A stretch of DNA of 64,000 bases, from the NCBI GenBank assembly GCA_029204225.1, contig CM055101.1, forward strand, positions 43,052,927 to 43,116,926. The letters are read 5' to 3'. Source of the DNA: Diphasiastrum complanatum. Its lineage: Eukaryota; Streptophyta; Lycopodiopsida; Lycopodiales; Lycopodiaceae. The position numbers and the translations under genes are program-made. Positions 11,640 to 23,168 of this stretch are shown in pieces (positions within the stretch are counted from its first letter, which is position 1; every line of letters starts with the position of its first letter). The notes beneath the pieces were generated by a model. It saw nothing but the letters and a program-made list of their open reading frames with translations. It did no database searches and was not told the origin of the DNA.

Positions 11640-13440
11640 ATTTTTAAGGAATTAATTATACAGTATAAAGCTTTGTTCTTTGAGCTTGAACATTATGCAC
11701 TATAATGCCAATGGGCTTCATGGATCTCATGACCCAATTTCACCCAAGCTCATATCAAGCAAGTAAACATAAGATAAAGTTGATAAAATTATCACTTTTG
11801 CAAGATCTCTATGTCGTACAAGTTCTCGACCCTCGAGACTTTCCATGTTATAAGCACCTCGAGCCCTAGCGCTACAAAATCGACAAATGAATTCCCATGA
11901 GGGAATTAAAATGTGAAAAGCCTAGGCCAATTCTTTCCACTATACATAGAAGTTGTGTGGTAATCATTAAAAAGAAAAAAGCTTTATGATTGGCTCTTTG
12001 GCCTTCCTTGCTTGTGATTGTCCCATTAGCCTTAAGTTGTCAACGTCAACTTAGCTTGCCAAAAGGCAATGAGTTTGAGCCCAAAAGATACACTCTAACT
12101 GCCCCTATCTCACACATGTGCCATATAGCAACAACTCAAGTCTAGTCTAAAATTGAGGGAGAGCCCAATTTGTTATCATGGACTATTGCAAATGAAGGCA
12201 TGTATAAAGACTGGCTAAAATTCGAAGTCTAAAAAGTAATCATACATCTCATAGAAATAGAGATGCTTGAGTTTTGTTTATTTATTTTGGCTTTAGATAT
12301 AACTTTAAGCTACTTGTTATTATTTGTAAGTCATCACATTGACACATTCTAAGAGTCAAAATCATATGGTAATCATTGGTTTAAGGTTGTTTAATCTTGC
12401 ATGTCATTTGCTAGAGGTAATTGAACCCCACAAGGAAGTGAGTACATGAGACAACCAAAATGCCACTTTTAGAGGACTATTTTTCATGTTTTATGGATAC
12501 AATGTTTGTCATGTGGGTTAGTTGTAACGTTATTTGTGGCAACTTAAAATAGCACCCTTAAATTGCAATTTTTTTCTCAATAAATAAAGTGCGATGGCCC
12601 TATTACTCTTAAGGAAATCAAAGCAAGGGTAAAAGAGGGCATCCAAGTTACCAAGAAAAAAAAAATGCAATAGCCTCAGGCGTTGTGACACTTTGGAAAG
12701 GTAATCCAAAAGTGTTGTGGAGCCTCCAGCTAACCCTAGTCATCAAAGTTAGGGTTAAAGGTCCAATACTTTTAGGCCCCTCACTTATTTTCAAAGACCT
12801 TGGTCAAAACAACATTTCTCCTTTTCCAAATGCACGCACGTTTTCTTCTCATGTCTCCTGAGCCCCAATCAGGCTACGCCTAACCCGTCTCGTTGAGCTT
12901 TGCAAATAGAATATACTTTTTTAAAAAGAATACTTGGTCAACCGATTTTGATTCTGAAATTGGGTAATCGACTCGTCAACCCTCAAGGGTCTAACATGGG
13001 AAAATGTCAAAAATAAATACAAGTGAATAGGTGATGAAGAGCCTATCTACCCTAACAAAAGACCAATAGCAAAAGTAGCATTGACATAGATAAAAATATA
13101 GAGAAAGAGTCTATATGTCCTTAGGTGCAAGGACAAGGACTTATAAGGACAAGATCTTGGAATTAGTGCTCAAGAAACCTCCTTGGAGTTGTCCTAAAAA
13201 AACCTGCATTCTAGAGAACAACTCGGTTTTTTAAGGACTTTTACTTATAAAAAGGTATATATGCTTGTATTAAAAATCGTAAGATATTTTATGATACCGG
13301 TTTTTCAAAAAACTTGCTGGTTCCATTCCTATAGTTTGCCAGTTTTCCGAGCACTGGTTGGAATGCAAGGAAAAGATCTTGAATATGATGTGAACAAATG
13401 AATGAAATGAAGTCTATCTTGAAAGGATGGAAAGAAAAAG
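11640..13440. other. Intergenic DNA without a recognised gene
   Basis: About 1.8 kb upstream of the NHL gene. There are short poly-A and poly-T runs and no domain, RNA gene or clear repeat structure that I can support. Confidence 0.4.
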
Positions 13441-14412
13441 TTTTATTGAATGAGGAGCAAAGTCCAGTATGAGTTCATAGTGTTGATCTCAAAGAGTGAT
13501 AAGTGGTCCATCAACCCTTGAGGATTGTCAATCAATTAATGAACTTATGAATGTAGTAGCATGTTATGATCAAATAGTGACACTTATGAATATTCTGATC
13601 ATGCTGATGATTGCTGGATCTTCAAATTTGCCATGTTGCAAGAAGATGAAGAAGATATTATAAACTGTTTCTTGAGCTAAATTGATGATGTAGCTATCGA
13701 AAGGGATGAACTCGTAGGTTTCAGCCAAAGAAAAACTAGTAGTGAGTCTGGCAAAGCTCGGCCATGAAAGGACTCTGAGGTGGAATTGTCATCTTATGAC
13801 CTGTTTTGTGATAAAGATCTTGAGGGAACTGCACAAGATATTGCAACAAAAGAGTGAGACACGTTAGAAGGTGTGAGTTAAGATGAAGACAGTAAAAAGA
13901 GATGGCCAGATCTGCAAATGTTTGAAGGCCAAAGTGGAGTATATGTTGATGTGTTCATTGAAATTTGTTCGTGAGTGTAATGAGGAGCCATTTTCCATGA
14001 AGACTGCATAATTGTTGTTGTCAAATATGCATTCTCTGGAGTAAATAAGGTTATCTACCCTGTAAAGGAGCACTATGTCAAGCAACTTGAAGAGTTGAGT
14101 CAAGCTATCACAAAAGACAAGGCTCCTGAAGACGTGAAACTCATTTGCCCTATAAGGAAAAGGGGACATGCTTTTGTTCTTGATCGGAAGGAAAGGCAGA
14201 GACAAAATATTATAATTATCAATAACATCAAGCACAAGGAAAGTGTCGCTGAGAAACCACATTGTGTATATATCCAATTTCCTTGCCTAGCTGTTAATTG
14301 CGCCATAAGTAAAGAGAATGTCCAAAGTCAGTATGTTGATACGTATGACAAGGCAACAAAAAGAAGAAGCTACGAAAGAAAAAACGATTTACTATGGACT
14401 CTGGAGGCCTAA
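13440..14412 (+). pseudogene. Degenerate coding-like region, unidentified
   Basis: Codon-like, Glu/Lys/Asp-rich stretches appear in shifting plus-strand frames across nearly 1 kb. The longest is 14095-14412 (105 residues, beginning MSQAITKDKAPEDVKLICPIRKRGHAF). Just upstream another frame reads KYAFSGVNKVIYPVKEHYVKQLEE, shown here only in part. I do not recognise the family. It may be a decayed host gene or an old transposon protein. A minus-strand reading frame over 13864-14277 is probably a shadow. Confidence 0.25.
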
Positions 14413-15299
14413 AGTTACTTTCAAAACGCTAATTTCAAAAGGCTAGTAGAAAGTTGGATCCCACATAAAGTTGACCTACAGCCTACCCATTTTGTTTTCA
14501 TGGCAAAATTCTGTACACTGCTGATGTTATTTCCTGAGAGCTGAGGCGCTATTTTGAAAACAAAACGGTATGGAAGCAAGAGATCCATGCATAGAAAAAA
14601 CAGCATAGCAGAAGCTAGCATGTTACAAGTAAGGTGCTGTACATGTAGCATGTTACGAGTAAGCTGCAAATATGTGTACATGTGTATGTGAACGATTCAG
14701 AGAAAAAAAAAACTTGTGTACTGTTCTATGAGTACTACATATATCAAACTATTGCAAAGTAAAACAAGAGCAACCTCTTTCATCATTTGAAAAGTGTAAA
14801 AGAACACAAACAAGCCACAAGATTCTTTAGCTGAAAGCTTGAAGAAGAACATAATTAGAAAGCCCAATTTTGTGCAAAAATGCTTATAAGCACAAAAGAG
14901 CACCTTTCCATGCTCACCCGGCAATGTGACCTAAATCCGAAGCATGGGTCGAAGAATGGGTGAGTGGGTTTGCACAAAACTCAAAAATTTAGGTGCTGGA
15001 GAGAATAGGTGAACCCCTTTAGCCAGGAAATGGTGATGTTGAGCCCCACATGGAAAGAGCCCCAAGAAAGAAAGAATATGTTCTAATTGTGGCAGGATAT
15101 AGTTTTGCCATGAGCATCGTCTATGGGGGCTGCCTACCTACTACCACAACCAATGGAAGCATGTGATATGACTGAGAATGAATCTCATTCTTGAAGATTT
15201 AGGGCAAAGCAAATAAGTAAGTTTGTTAATATGGAGTGATCATAATGCCAACAAGGTTTTTTTGGGGCAACTTGCATACTTTACGTACGTTCTTAGACG

Positions 15300-15741
15300 T
15301 CTCCTTCTTATCGAATTTCTTTAAATAAAGAGCTTCCGATTTGGTGCCGAATGGGAGAATGAAAATCCATTTCTCCGGATCTCTTCCTACAATGCTAATA
15401 GATGAAACTTTTGCTAATGTAAGACCTTGCTAAGCAGAAATAAGAATCACCCAATTTTCATAGGTATTAAGGAGGCTCGATACAAGAGTTATGACGGCAT
15501 TTGCATCGTTGATTTTTGCACCACTTGCAAGCATTTGCTTGAGAAGGTTTTTGAAGTTGTTTAAATAATTAATAATCGAATCTAAATCAGCCATTTTAAA
15601 TGAGAAAAACTTTTCCTCAGGTAAAGTTTGGCAGTCACGTCTCTAATGTCATAGAGAGTGTTGAGAATATTCCAAGCTTCAATGAAGTTCGAGCACTTCG
15701 AATATGATCGATCTGATTATCTCTGATGAGGACGAAGGCCT
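15300..15741 (-). mobile_element. Copia gag remnant (UBN2 / retrotran_gag_2 type)
   Basis: Read on the minus strand, the sequence encodes AWNILNTLYDIRDVTAKL, then NNFKNLLKQML and VSSLLNTYENWVILIS. These are hallmark segments of the Copia gag UBN2 domain and closely parallel the gag of Copia E at 46.25-46.85 kb. Only part of gag remains, and it abuts a plus-strand Copia LTR at 15742. Broken fossil. Confidence 0.75.
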
Positions 15742-16178
15742 TGTTGGATTTATTCCCTCTAGCTCTCCTAAATCCCATTTTAATCTGCCTCCATTCATGC
15801 TACATATTTACTAACGTTGTCACGCAGTCTGCATATTTACATGCAAATTCGCACAAACGAAGAAAAGGCGAAAGAATCGCGACACTGTGTTTCTACACAG
15901 TTTAAGGTGACAGGCGAAAAGGGGACACTATCTTACAGAATGCCAAAAGTGCCCTAAAAGCTAAGGCACCCTGTAAATCTTATCCTAAGGCCATTCGTAA
16001 GAGTGATGCACTTTTTGCATCATCACCAACGTTCACTTCAGCACTGGTTGACGTTGCACCCTTTTCATGATCACCCCATGCAGTTGCGCTAACAGATTGG
16101 ACGACGATTGCAGCCACCCACGATCTCCTACAGATAGCACATCCACTCTGTACTTTCACATCTGCACACATGTAATAT
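15742..16178 (+). mobile_element. Copia LTR, truncated (family Co1)
   Basis: It begins TGTTGGATTTATTCCC, matching the starts of Copia LTRs at 29064 (plus) and 62415 (minus). Alignment by eye continues through shared blocks such as CCTAAGGCCATTCGT and GATCTCCTACAGA up to about 16178, where the match to the full LTR stops. The remaining 3' part of the LTR is absent and Gypsy B leader sequence follows. Confidence 0.8.
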
Positions 16179-16214
16179 CAGAGAAAATAACAAAAATCGG
16201 TCAAATCTATCAGA

Positions 16215-17171
16215 TTTGGTCAAAAGAGGCAAAAAGCGTCATCAGAGCTTAGAACTTTTTACCCTCTTTCAGAAAACCTTCGCCGACTTGCAAACACCTT
16301 TGGTTTTGTTTACAGAACCTTCAGTTTGAAGGGCGAAGATTAATTCAAAGCAGATTTCCAGAAACATCAGAAAAATCGCCAAAAAAACACTAAACATTAT
16401 CAAAACCCTAAAAAATACAAAAAAAGAACCTTCGCCCAGTTTATTGTGCTAATGTGTGATTCGGATCTATCCACTGCCAGGTCGGCGAAAAATAATACCA
16501 AAAATAGAAAGGGTTTCAGAGGAACAGTTGTCATATTGTCATATTTTTGTCAAAAAAGTCACTTTTTTGCAAAATTACCAGTATTACTCTTGATCCTTCG
16601 CCAGAACCTTCGTCGAGTTTTCAGAACATTCTATTTATAAAAAAATACTAGTTTTTGAGTTCGGCAAAAATTCTTCTTGATCAGATCATAGAAAATCTTG
16701 AATTTTACCCTCGCCAGACAACAGAAACTGTATTTCCTTGTGTCAGAAACCTTCGTCCGATTTTCCATAGTTTAATTTGTGTCAGATCTTTCATCTGAGA
16801 AGTCGGCGAAGGTTATTTTTCAAAAAATTGTCTAAAAAGTTGTTCAAAGAGTTTTTTTTTTCCAAAATAGCACTATTTAACCTTCGCCGAGCCAACCTTC
16901 GCCTAGTGAACCTTCGCCAGTCCAATTTTTAGTTTCGGATTTTTCAAATCAAGTCTTTGTCAAAATTTGGATTAAATCTGATATATTCTGAATCGGATTC
17001 AAAAAGATTTATCATTTTTGAAAAGTATTGATTAATTGAATTTCGGAAAGTTTTTCATCATATAGAATCAGATTCTTGAAAAGTGGAATAGATCTAGCAG
17101 ATCTAATCTGAGATTGTTTTTTGGAAAAATCTAGATCCAATCTCATTATCTATTTGATCTAAATTTGTAAA
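16215..17171 (+). other. Gypsy B leader with dense CCTTCGCC/GGCGAAGG motifs
   Basis: Untranslated leader before gag. The motif AACCTTCGCC(G/C)A and its reverse complement occur a dozen or more times between 16270 and 16920, ending in a triplet of closely spaced copies at 16880-16920. Interspersed T-rich runs and AGATCT/AATCTGAT words follow to 17170. A second copy of the first 400 bases lies at 28464-28860. It is probably a 5' UTR rather than LTR, because the matching spacer in element A does not align to it. Confidence 0.55.
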
Positions 17172-18520
17172 GATGGTTGCCCCTGGAGCTACTCCTGGAG
17201 GTGCTCCACAGGAGGTCAATCCAATTATTGTTAGAAGAGCACCCTGATTGGATCTACCCAAATATAATGGATTAACAGATCCAATTAGACTTTAGATCTA
17301 TGCTGAATCCTGTGAGGTCTATGGTGAGATTTATCCTCAAGATAAACTTAAGTTTTTTCCTTTGGCCTTAACAGGCGCAGCACAAGATTGGTACTATAAC
17401 CAAGATGAAACTGAGCGTACAGATTGGGAGGTTGTTAAACGAGCCCTTTTAAAAAAGACCCTTTCCTACTTTTAAGTAAAATTAAAATGGGAAAGCGGGA
17501 AATGATTTGAGATTACATTGAAAGGGTGAAACGTCTTAGATTTGAATGCGAACCTGAGCTGATTAATGAAAATGCCATGATTATGTGGTTTTTGTCAGGT
17601 CTACCTAAACTGATCAGACGTGAGCTGAAACGCCATAATGAGTATGCACTTTTGTAAAATGCTATGGACGATGTAATTAGGGAGGAGGATGAAGATTCAG
17701 ATGATGAGTCGAATGTCAGTATGATGCCTTATACAGCAGGGCAGACTACTACGACATCCACCACTATTGCATCAACGAATGCCAATGCTACTACGGAAAT
17801 GATGCTCAATGAGTTCGAGAAACTTGGGAAGACCCAACAGAAACAGATGGAAAATTTGCAGTTGCAATTTGATGAGAAGATAAAAGCATTGGAAAATTTC
17901 CACGGAGTAGCGAACAAGGAACCTGAGAAGTTTGCAAAGACTTTTCCTACCAGGGAAAATATATGGTGTTCTATTTGTACAGGAAATCACACAATGAACG
18001 AGTGTCCTCAATTGAAAAAATGAATGGAAATCAGTGTTTGCCATCTATGTAATTCACCTGACTATGAGACTGCTTTTTGCAACTTCAACCCTCGGATAAT
18101 TCAGCAATGGTATGCCCAGATGGGATATCGAGATCCACAATATGGAAGAAATCCAACAGCAAGACTGCGACAATCTACTCTTGGATACCCGGAACGTCTA
18201 GCTTTGCCTGCCCCACCAAAACACTCCGCTCCTCCTGCCAATTCGATGGAACCAGAACCTTACGGAAGTGCTGAGCAATGGAGCTATGATAATGATCAGG
18301 AAGGTGGATCTTCATAACAGTATGCCATTTATGCTGCCACTCAACAACAAGCCTCGAGAAATTGGACAGAGCACCATTTGGATGCTTTGCATGTGGAGAA
18401 AATCACAGAGTTGCAGAATGCCCAAATAAAGAAAAATTTGTACCATTCTGTCATGATTGTGGATATGGGCATTGCTATAAAGACTGTCCAGCAAGACAGA
18501 AGCCACCACCAGCTACAACA
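17172..18520 (+). mobile_element. Gypsy B: gag with zinc knuckles
   Basis: It starts MVAPGATPGGAPQEVNP. The conserved retrotransposon gag segment is visible as KFFPLALTGAAQDWYYNQ near 17350-17400. Cys/His knuckles follow: CSICTGNHTMNEC (about 17977), CHLCNSPDYETAFC (about 18040), and CFACGENHRVAEC with CHDCGYGHCYKDC (about 18387-18490). Multiple knuckles of the CX2CX3-4HX4C kind suit nucleocapsid-type RNA binding. Fossil. Confidence 0.8.
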
Positions 18521-18529
18521 CCTGTAAAT

Positions 18530-20590
18530 TTGATAACCATCAAGCAAGGATCAATAGCTCAAAATAAACCAAGTGCACCCTTGATGGTGGTCACCAGAGC
18601 ACAAAAGCAAAAAGAACCAGTAGTGGATCCAGTACCTGCTGATTCTATACCATTGAATGAAACACCAACAACATCGGGAGTCTATCCAAATCTTAATGTA
18701 GAAAAACAAAGATATCATAATATGAGACAGTGGATTAAACATTTGCAAGAAGAAGAGGAACTTGAAGCTGCTAAAGTAACAGTTGAAGTTCGGTCTTCAC
18801 CATTGCAGCCTCCAAAAAATTTATGTACGGATATGAATGATCAATTACATCATCACGAAGAACCCTTCAAGATGATTGAACCAGAAGCACCGCATATAGA
18901 ATTACTCATAAACATTTTGTCTAGCAAGATCAATATTTCATTGGGAGAGTTCCTAAAGTTGGTGCCAAAAGCTAAAGAAGTCTTAGCGCAAAAGTTAGCT
19001 CAAGAAGAACTAGAAGTCCACCAGAAGCCGCTTTTTCGTGCTGGATTTGAAAAATCTAACGATGTACTCCATGTTGGAGCCGCTTGGGAAAGTGAACAAA
19101 AGAATATCACTCTGCCGATACAACATAGACAATTTTCTAAAGAAGCAGCCGTGATAGATGGTGGTTCAGGAGTTAACCTGATTTCTACAAAGCTATGTAC
19201 AAAATGGGGCCTTACAAAGATTAAGCCTGTTACTTTTGCTATTAAGCTAGCGGATCAAACGACAGTTCGTCCACGAGGAATGGTGGAAGATATACCTGTC
19301 AGGATTGCAGGAGTACAGTTCGTCATTACTTTCGTCATGATGGACTTACCAGAAGCACCAAATGTCTACCGAGTTCTATTAGGACATCCATGGTTACGAG
19401 TTGCGCAAGTAATTCATAACTAGGGTACCGGAAAAATCACTTTTGAAAATCGTGAACGTCCAGTTAAAGTTGATCCTACGACTTGGACTATCAAACCAGT
19501 GGTTCAAAAAGTGGATGACGATTCATCAACAACGGATCATACTTGTGATCGACCAGAGAAAAAATTGGGAGTTCACTACGATTCTCAAACGGATACTGTC
19601 AATTGGAATGAAGCTCTTGCAACAATTGATTGTACAGCAAGATATATGTGTCAACAAGATATTCAATCAGAGTTGAGCGAGATTTCCTTATTAGATCGAA
19701 CTTTGGATACACCAATCATGTTTCCACTAAATGTGCTGAATGTAGCCTGGATATCAATAGAACCTATACCAGATCCAATTGAGGATGATCTCATACCAGT
19801 GAGCCATGCCTTAACTTATGATGGCAATGCTGAGCTTACGGATGAACAGATTCTACATCATATGGATCCAACTAGATTTGGAGTGCGTAATGTTCCTGAT
19901 GAACTAACAATCAAACCGCCCAAAGCAGTTATATTGAAGGGAGGTAGGATCACAGGTTCAATAACGAAGAAACAAGCTAAACAACATTATAATACGGTCC
20001 TGAAATGGGAAAATCCCCCTCAAAAGATCAATTCAAAGAAAGTGCCACCCTTATTGGATAAAGGCAAAGGAAAAGTCAAGAATGGTCCTTCAAGTTAGAT
20101 TTCCAGCAAGACATCATCGTCTAGGAAGTTTTCACCTGTGAAGAAAGATTTATCATCCCGAAAGTCATCACCTCCACGATCAATTCCTGCTAAGAAGGCT
20201 AAACGAAGATCCAAGACAAGTCCTTTCGAAAAAGAACAGGCAAATGTAGTCCAGCATGATATGCCAGAGCATTTTAAACGTTATACACTGGATGATGTGG
20301 TTATTATGTTACCTAAAGCACATCGTGAACCTGAAGAACACATGCCGGAATCTAAAGAGGTTTACGATGGCCCAGCTAGGATGCAGCCAATGAATCTTGC
20401 TGAACCAGGAGAACCGAAAAAGATTATACAAGTGAAATCACAACTTACTCCTGAACAGTATCAAGCACTCTGTTTGTTACCTATTAAATATCAAGATTGT
20501 TTTGGATGGATTTATCAAGATTTGAAGGGTATTCCGACATTAGTGATTGAACATACCATACCTTTAGTACCTGATACAGTTCCATAGGTT
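18530..20590 (+). mobile_element. Gypsy B: aspartic protease and linker
   Basis: The protease region carries the active-site-like segment VIDGGSGVNLIS near 19150-19185 and the downstream RVLLGHPWLR segment, a familiar pairing in plant Gypsy proteases. A long acidic/basic linker follows (about 19440-20400) with KKVPPLLDKGKGKVK and a Ser/Lys/Pro-rich stretch. Element A begins inside this linker. Fossil. Confidence 0.75.
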
Positions 20591-21632
20591 ACAAAGTTCT
20601 ATCACTGTAATCCTAATGTGGCAGATCTGATAAAGAAAGAACTTCAGAGATTGCTTGACGTCGATTTCATTTATGAGATCGAGCACAATGAATGGATTTC
20701 ACCGATTGTCATTGTTCCTAAGAAAAATGGAAAATTGCAAATCTGTGTGAATCTCAAAGCATTGAATAAAGTGACACGGAAGGATCACTTTTCGTTACCT
20801 TTTATTGAAAGCATTTTGGATCGCCTTGCTGGAGCGGAAGCTTATAGTTTCCTGGATGGATTTAGTGGTTACAACCAGGTTATGATTCCACCTGCCGATC
20901 GCCACAAAACTGCTTTTGCAACAGAATGGGACACCTATGCTTACAAAGTAATGTCGTTTGGACTCTGTAATGCATCAAGTTCATTCCAAAGAGTAATGCA
21001 TCAAGTTCATTCCAAAGAGTAATGCATTGCTTTTAAAGATTATCTACAAAAATTTCTTGAAATTTACTTGGACGACTTGGGAGTTCATAGTACAGACCAC
21101 CTGGATCGATTGGCGAAAGTATTTGAACGATGCTGCAAATATCAGATTTCTCTAAATCCAGAAAAATGCCAGATATGATTTCGCACAGAGTTGTACTTGG
21201 ACATGTGATATCAAGACATGGTATTGCCACCAATTATTCTAAGATCAAAGTTATTGTGGAATTGCCACTGCCAGCAACAATTCGAGGAGTTTATGTGTTT
21301 ATGGGTCATGCGAACTACTATCAAATTTTTATTATCTTCTTTGCGGATTTAGCATGACCTATATACAAACTAACTATTGTTCCTATTTGGACAATAGAGG
21401 CATTAGAAGCCTTTGAAAAGTTAAAAAAAGCATTAACTTCAGCACCAATACTGCGTTCTCCAGATTGGACATTAGAGTTTCATGTTCATACGGATGCCTC
21501 AAAATATGCCATTGGATCAGTTTTGATGCAGCCAGGTGACTATAAGAAGGATTATCCCATACGATTTGCAAGCAGACAGCTTACAGATCCAGAGAAGAAT
21601 TATTCAACAACAGAACGTGAAGCGCAAGCTAC
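20560..21632 (+). mobile_element. Gypsy B: reverse transcriptase and start of RNase H
   Basis: RT motifs are readable: IVPKKNGKLQICVNL, SFLDGFSGYNQ, FGLCNASSSFQRVM and the IYLDDLG catalytic segment (about 21050). RNase H begins with FHVHTDASKYAIGSVL and RFASRQLTDPEKNYS near 21480-21610, then stops at the junction with Copia J. Fossil. Confidence 0.8.
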
Positions 21633-21634
21633 TC

Positions 21635-23168
21635 TGAACACGACTACGATGTAGTCATCGATTCAGGAGCAATATCTCACATAACCTGCAACAAGAAGAT
21701 CTTGATCAACTTTTGCGAATTCGCAAACGACAGAGCAGTGATTCTAGGCGATGGAAGCAGACACGATGTCAAGGGCATCGGCTCTCTACAGCTACGAACA
21801 TTGTCAGGCCAAGCAGAGTTTCCAAGAGCACTCTATGTGCCCTCACTAAGAAAATATCTGCTATCAGTATCCAAGATGGCAGATCTAGGCATTCGAGTTT
21901 TGTTCGACGGCAACACTTGCCGTATGATCGAGAAGACGACAAACAAGTTGCTGACGATCGGATGCAGAGAAGGAAATCTCTACCAGGCCAAAATAATCAG
22001 CAACTCTAAAAGCATTCAATGTCAGAGGAGATCGAATCGATGAGGCAAAACGAGACATGGACATTAGAGCCACTGCCAAAAAACAGGAAAATAGTCGATT
22101 GCAAGTGGGTGTACAAGAAAAAGATAAAATCAGATGGCACTATTGGCCACTACAAGGCAAGGCTTGTCGGATTCTCAGAGTGCCACCTATTTGTCCCAGG
22201 ATCATGTCTTCCATTCAAAGACGAAGCACATTCCTCTGAAGTATCATCACATTCGAGATTTGATCTCAAAAGGAGAGCTCCAGGTCCAGTTCATAAAATC
22301 AAAAAGAATGATTGCAGATCTCCTCACGAAACTACTCGACAAGCCACTCTTTACCAAGCAAAGAGAGACAATTGGATTAAACGACAAAGCTGCAAGGTTC
22401 AAGAGGGAGTGTCAGAAATGGTGAACTCCTGCAACTTTGTCGCAGCACGAACAAGACACGAAGGTCGAACGAGAACAATTCGCGACAATCAACGTGTCTT
22501 TGACTCGAAGCACAAACGATTTGCAAATCAATCGCGAATTGTAAACACACCTTCAGGACCACGAAACAAAAAGATCGAAACAAACGAAGAGAAATCCTTT
22601 GCGCTGTTAGTTGGCAGCTCAACGGGCTTCATGCCCAGCTGAAACGAATAGCAACGACGGAGACTAACTAACTAGTTGATTAGCGTTAACTAGTCTTGTG
22701 ATTCTATGTTTAGCTATCTTGTAAACTCCACACAGTGGAGGTATAAATGATCCTCTCTGGATCATAATAAATAGATAAATAAATAAATAAAAGAGGAAGA
22801 GTGATAGTGAATATAGAGATCTATAAGAAACAGAGAGAGACATAGTGAATAGAGTAAGCCATAGCTGTGCATGAAAGTTTGCCAACGAGCAGAACACAGC
22901 GAAAGAGCAGAGAGTCAATCCGCCAACGAACGAGACATTGATGATCTCGCTCCAAAACCAAACTGACAATATAGTCGCTCTATTTCGTGTATCTCTTGGC
23001 CTTGTGTTGTGTCTCTTGATTGCTAGAATAAAACATGTTTTGTGATGCGTAGTCGAGTGTCTAGGATCCCTTAAGAGCTTTCGCACAAAAAGAAAATTCA
23101 AAGAGAGAAAATTGTTCACGAAGTAGAAGAGAGGACGAACACAAAATAAGTCAAAGGCTTTCGTGACA
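21635..23168 (+). mobile_element. Copia element J, shortened copy, with full 3' LTR
   Basis: Parts present in order are the protease (VIDSGAISHITCNKK, then LYVPSLRKYLLSVSKM), the start of the RT (NETWTLEPLPKNRKIVDCKWVYKKK, given in part) and the end of RNase H (KTKHIPLKYHHIRDL, MIADLLTKLLDKP), followed by an LTR. The remaining domains are missing, so it is a heavily shortened Ty1/Copia copy, broken. Its LTR is followed at once by Gypsy C gag sequence, so J inserted into element C. Confidence 0.8.
22410..23168 (+). mobile_element. 3' LTR of Copia J (759 bp)
   Basis: It starts TGTCAGAAATGGTGAAC just after a purine stretch (TTCAAGAGGGAG) and ends TTTCGTGACA, giving a TGTCA...TGACA terminal inverted repeat. 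It includes a short TAAATA-rich run at about 22765-22790. The sequence after 23168 continues as the zinc knuckle of Gypsy C gag, fixing the right boundary. Confidence 0.8.

Larger units (their letters stand above)
16215..21632 (+). mobile_element. Gypsy element B (leader to RNase H)
   Basis: Ty3/Gypsy remnant of the same family as element A. The order is a motif-rich leader, gag with zinc knuckles, aspartic protease, linker, RT and the start of RNase H; the sequence then changes abruptly to a Copia protease near 21635. Its LTRs and integrase are not in the window. Broken, with roughly ten breaks. The 3' boundary is best explained by a rearrangement that joined B to a shortened Copia lying in Gypsy C. 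Confidence 0.85.

Noticed and set aside
13864-14306. Minus-strand open frames over the 14-kb region
   Set aside because: Hydrophobic, low-complexity translations opposite a more protein-like plus-strand frame; judged to be shadows.
17772-18044. Minus-strand 90-residue open frame
   Set aside because: It is antisense to the recognised Gypsy B gag.
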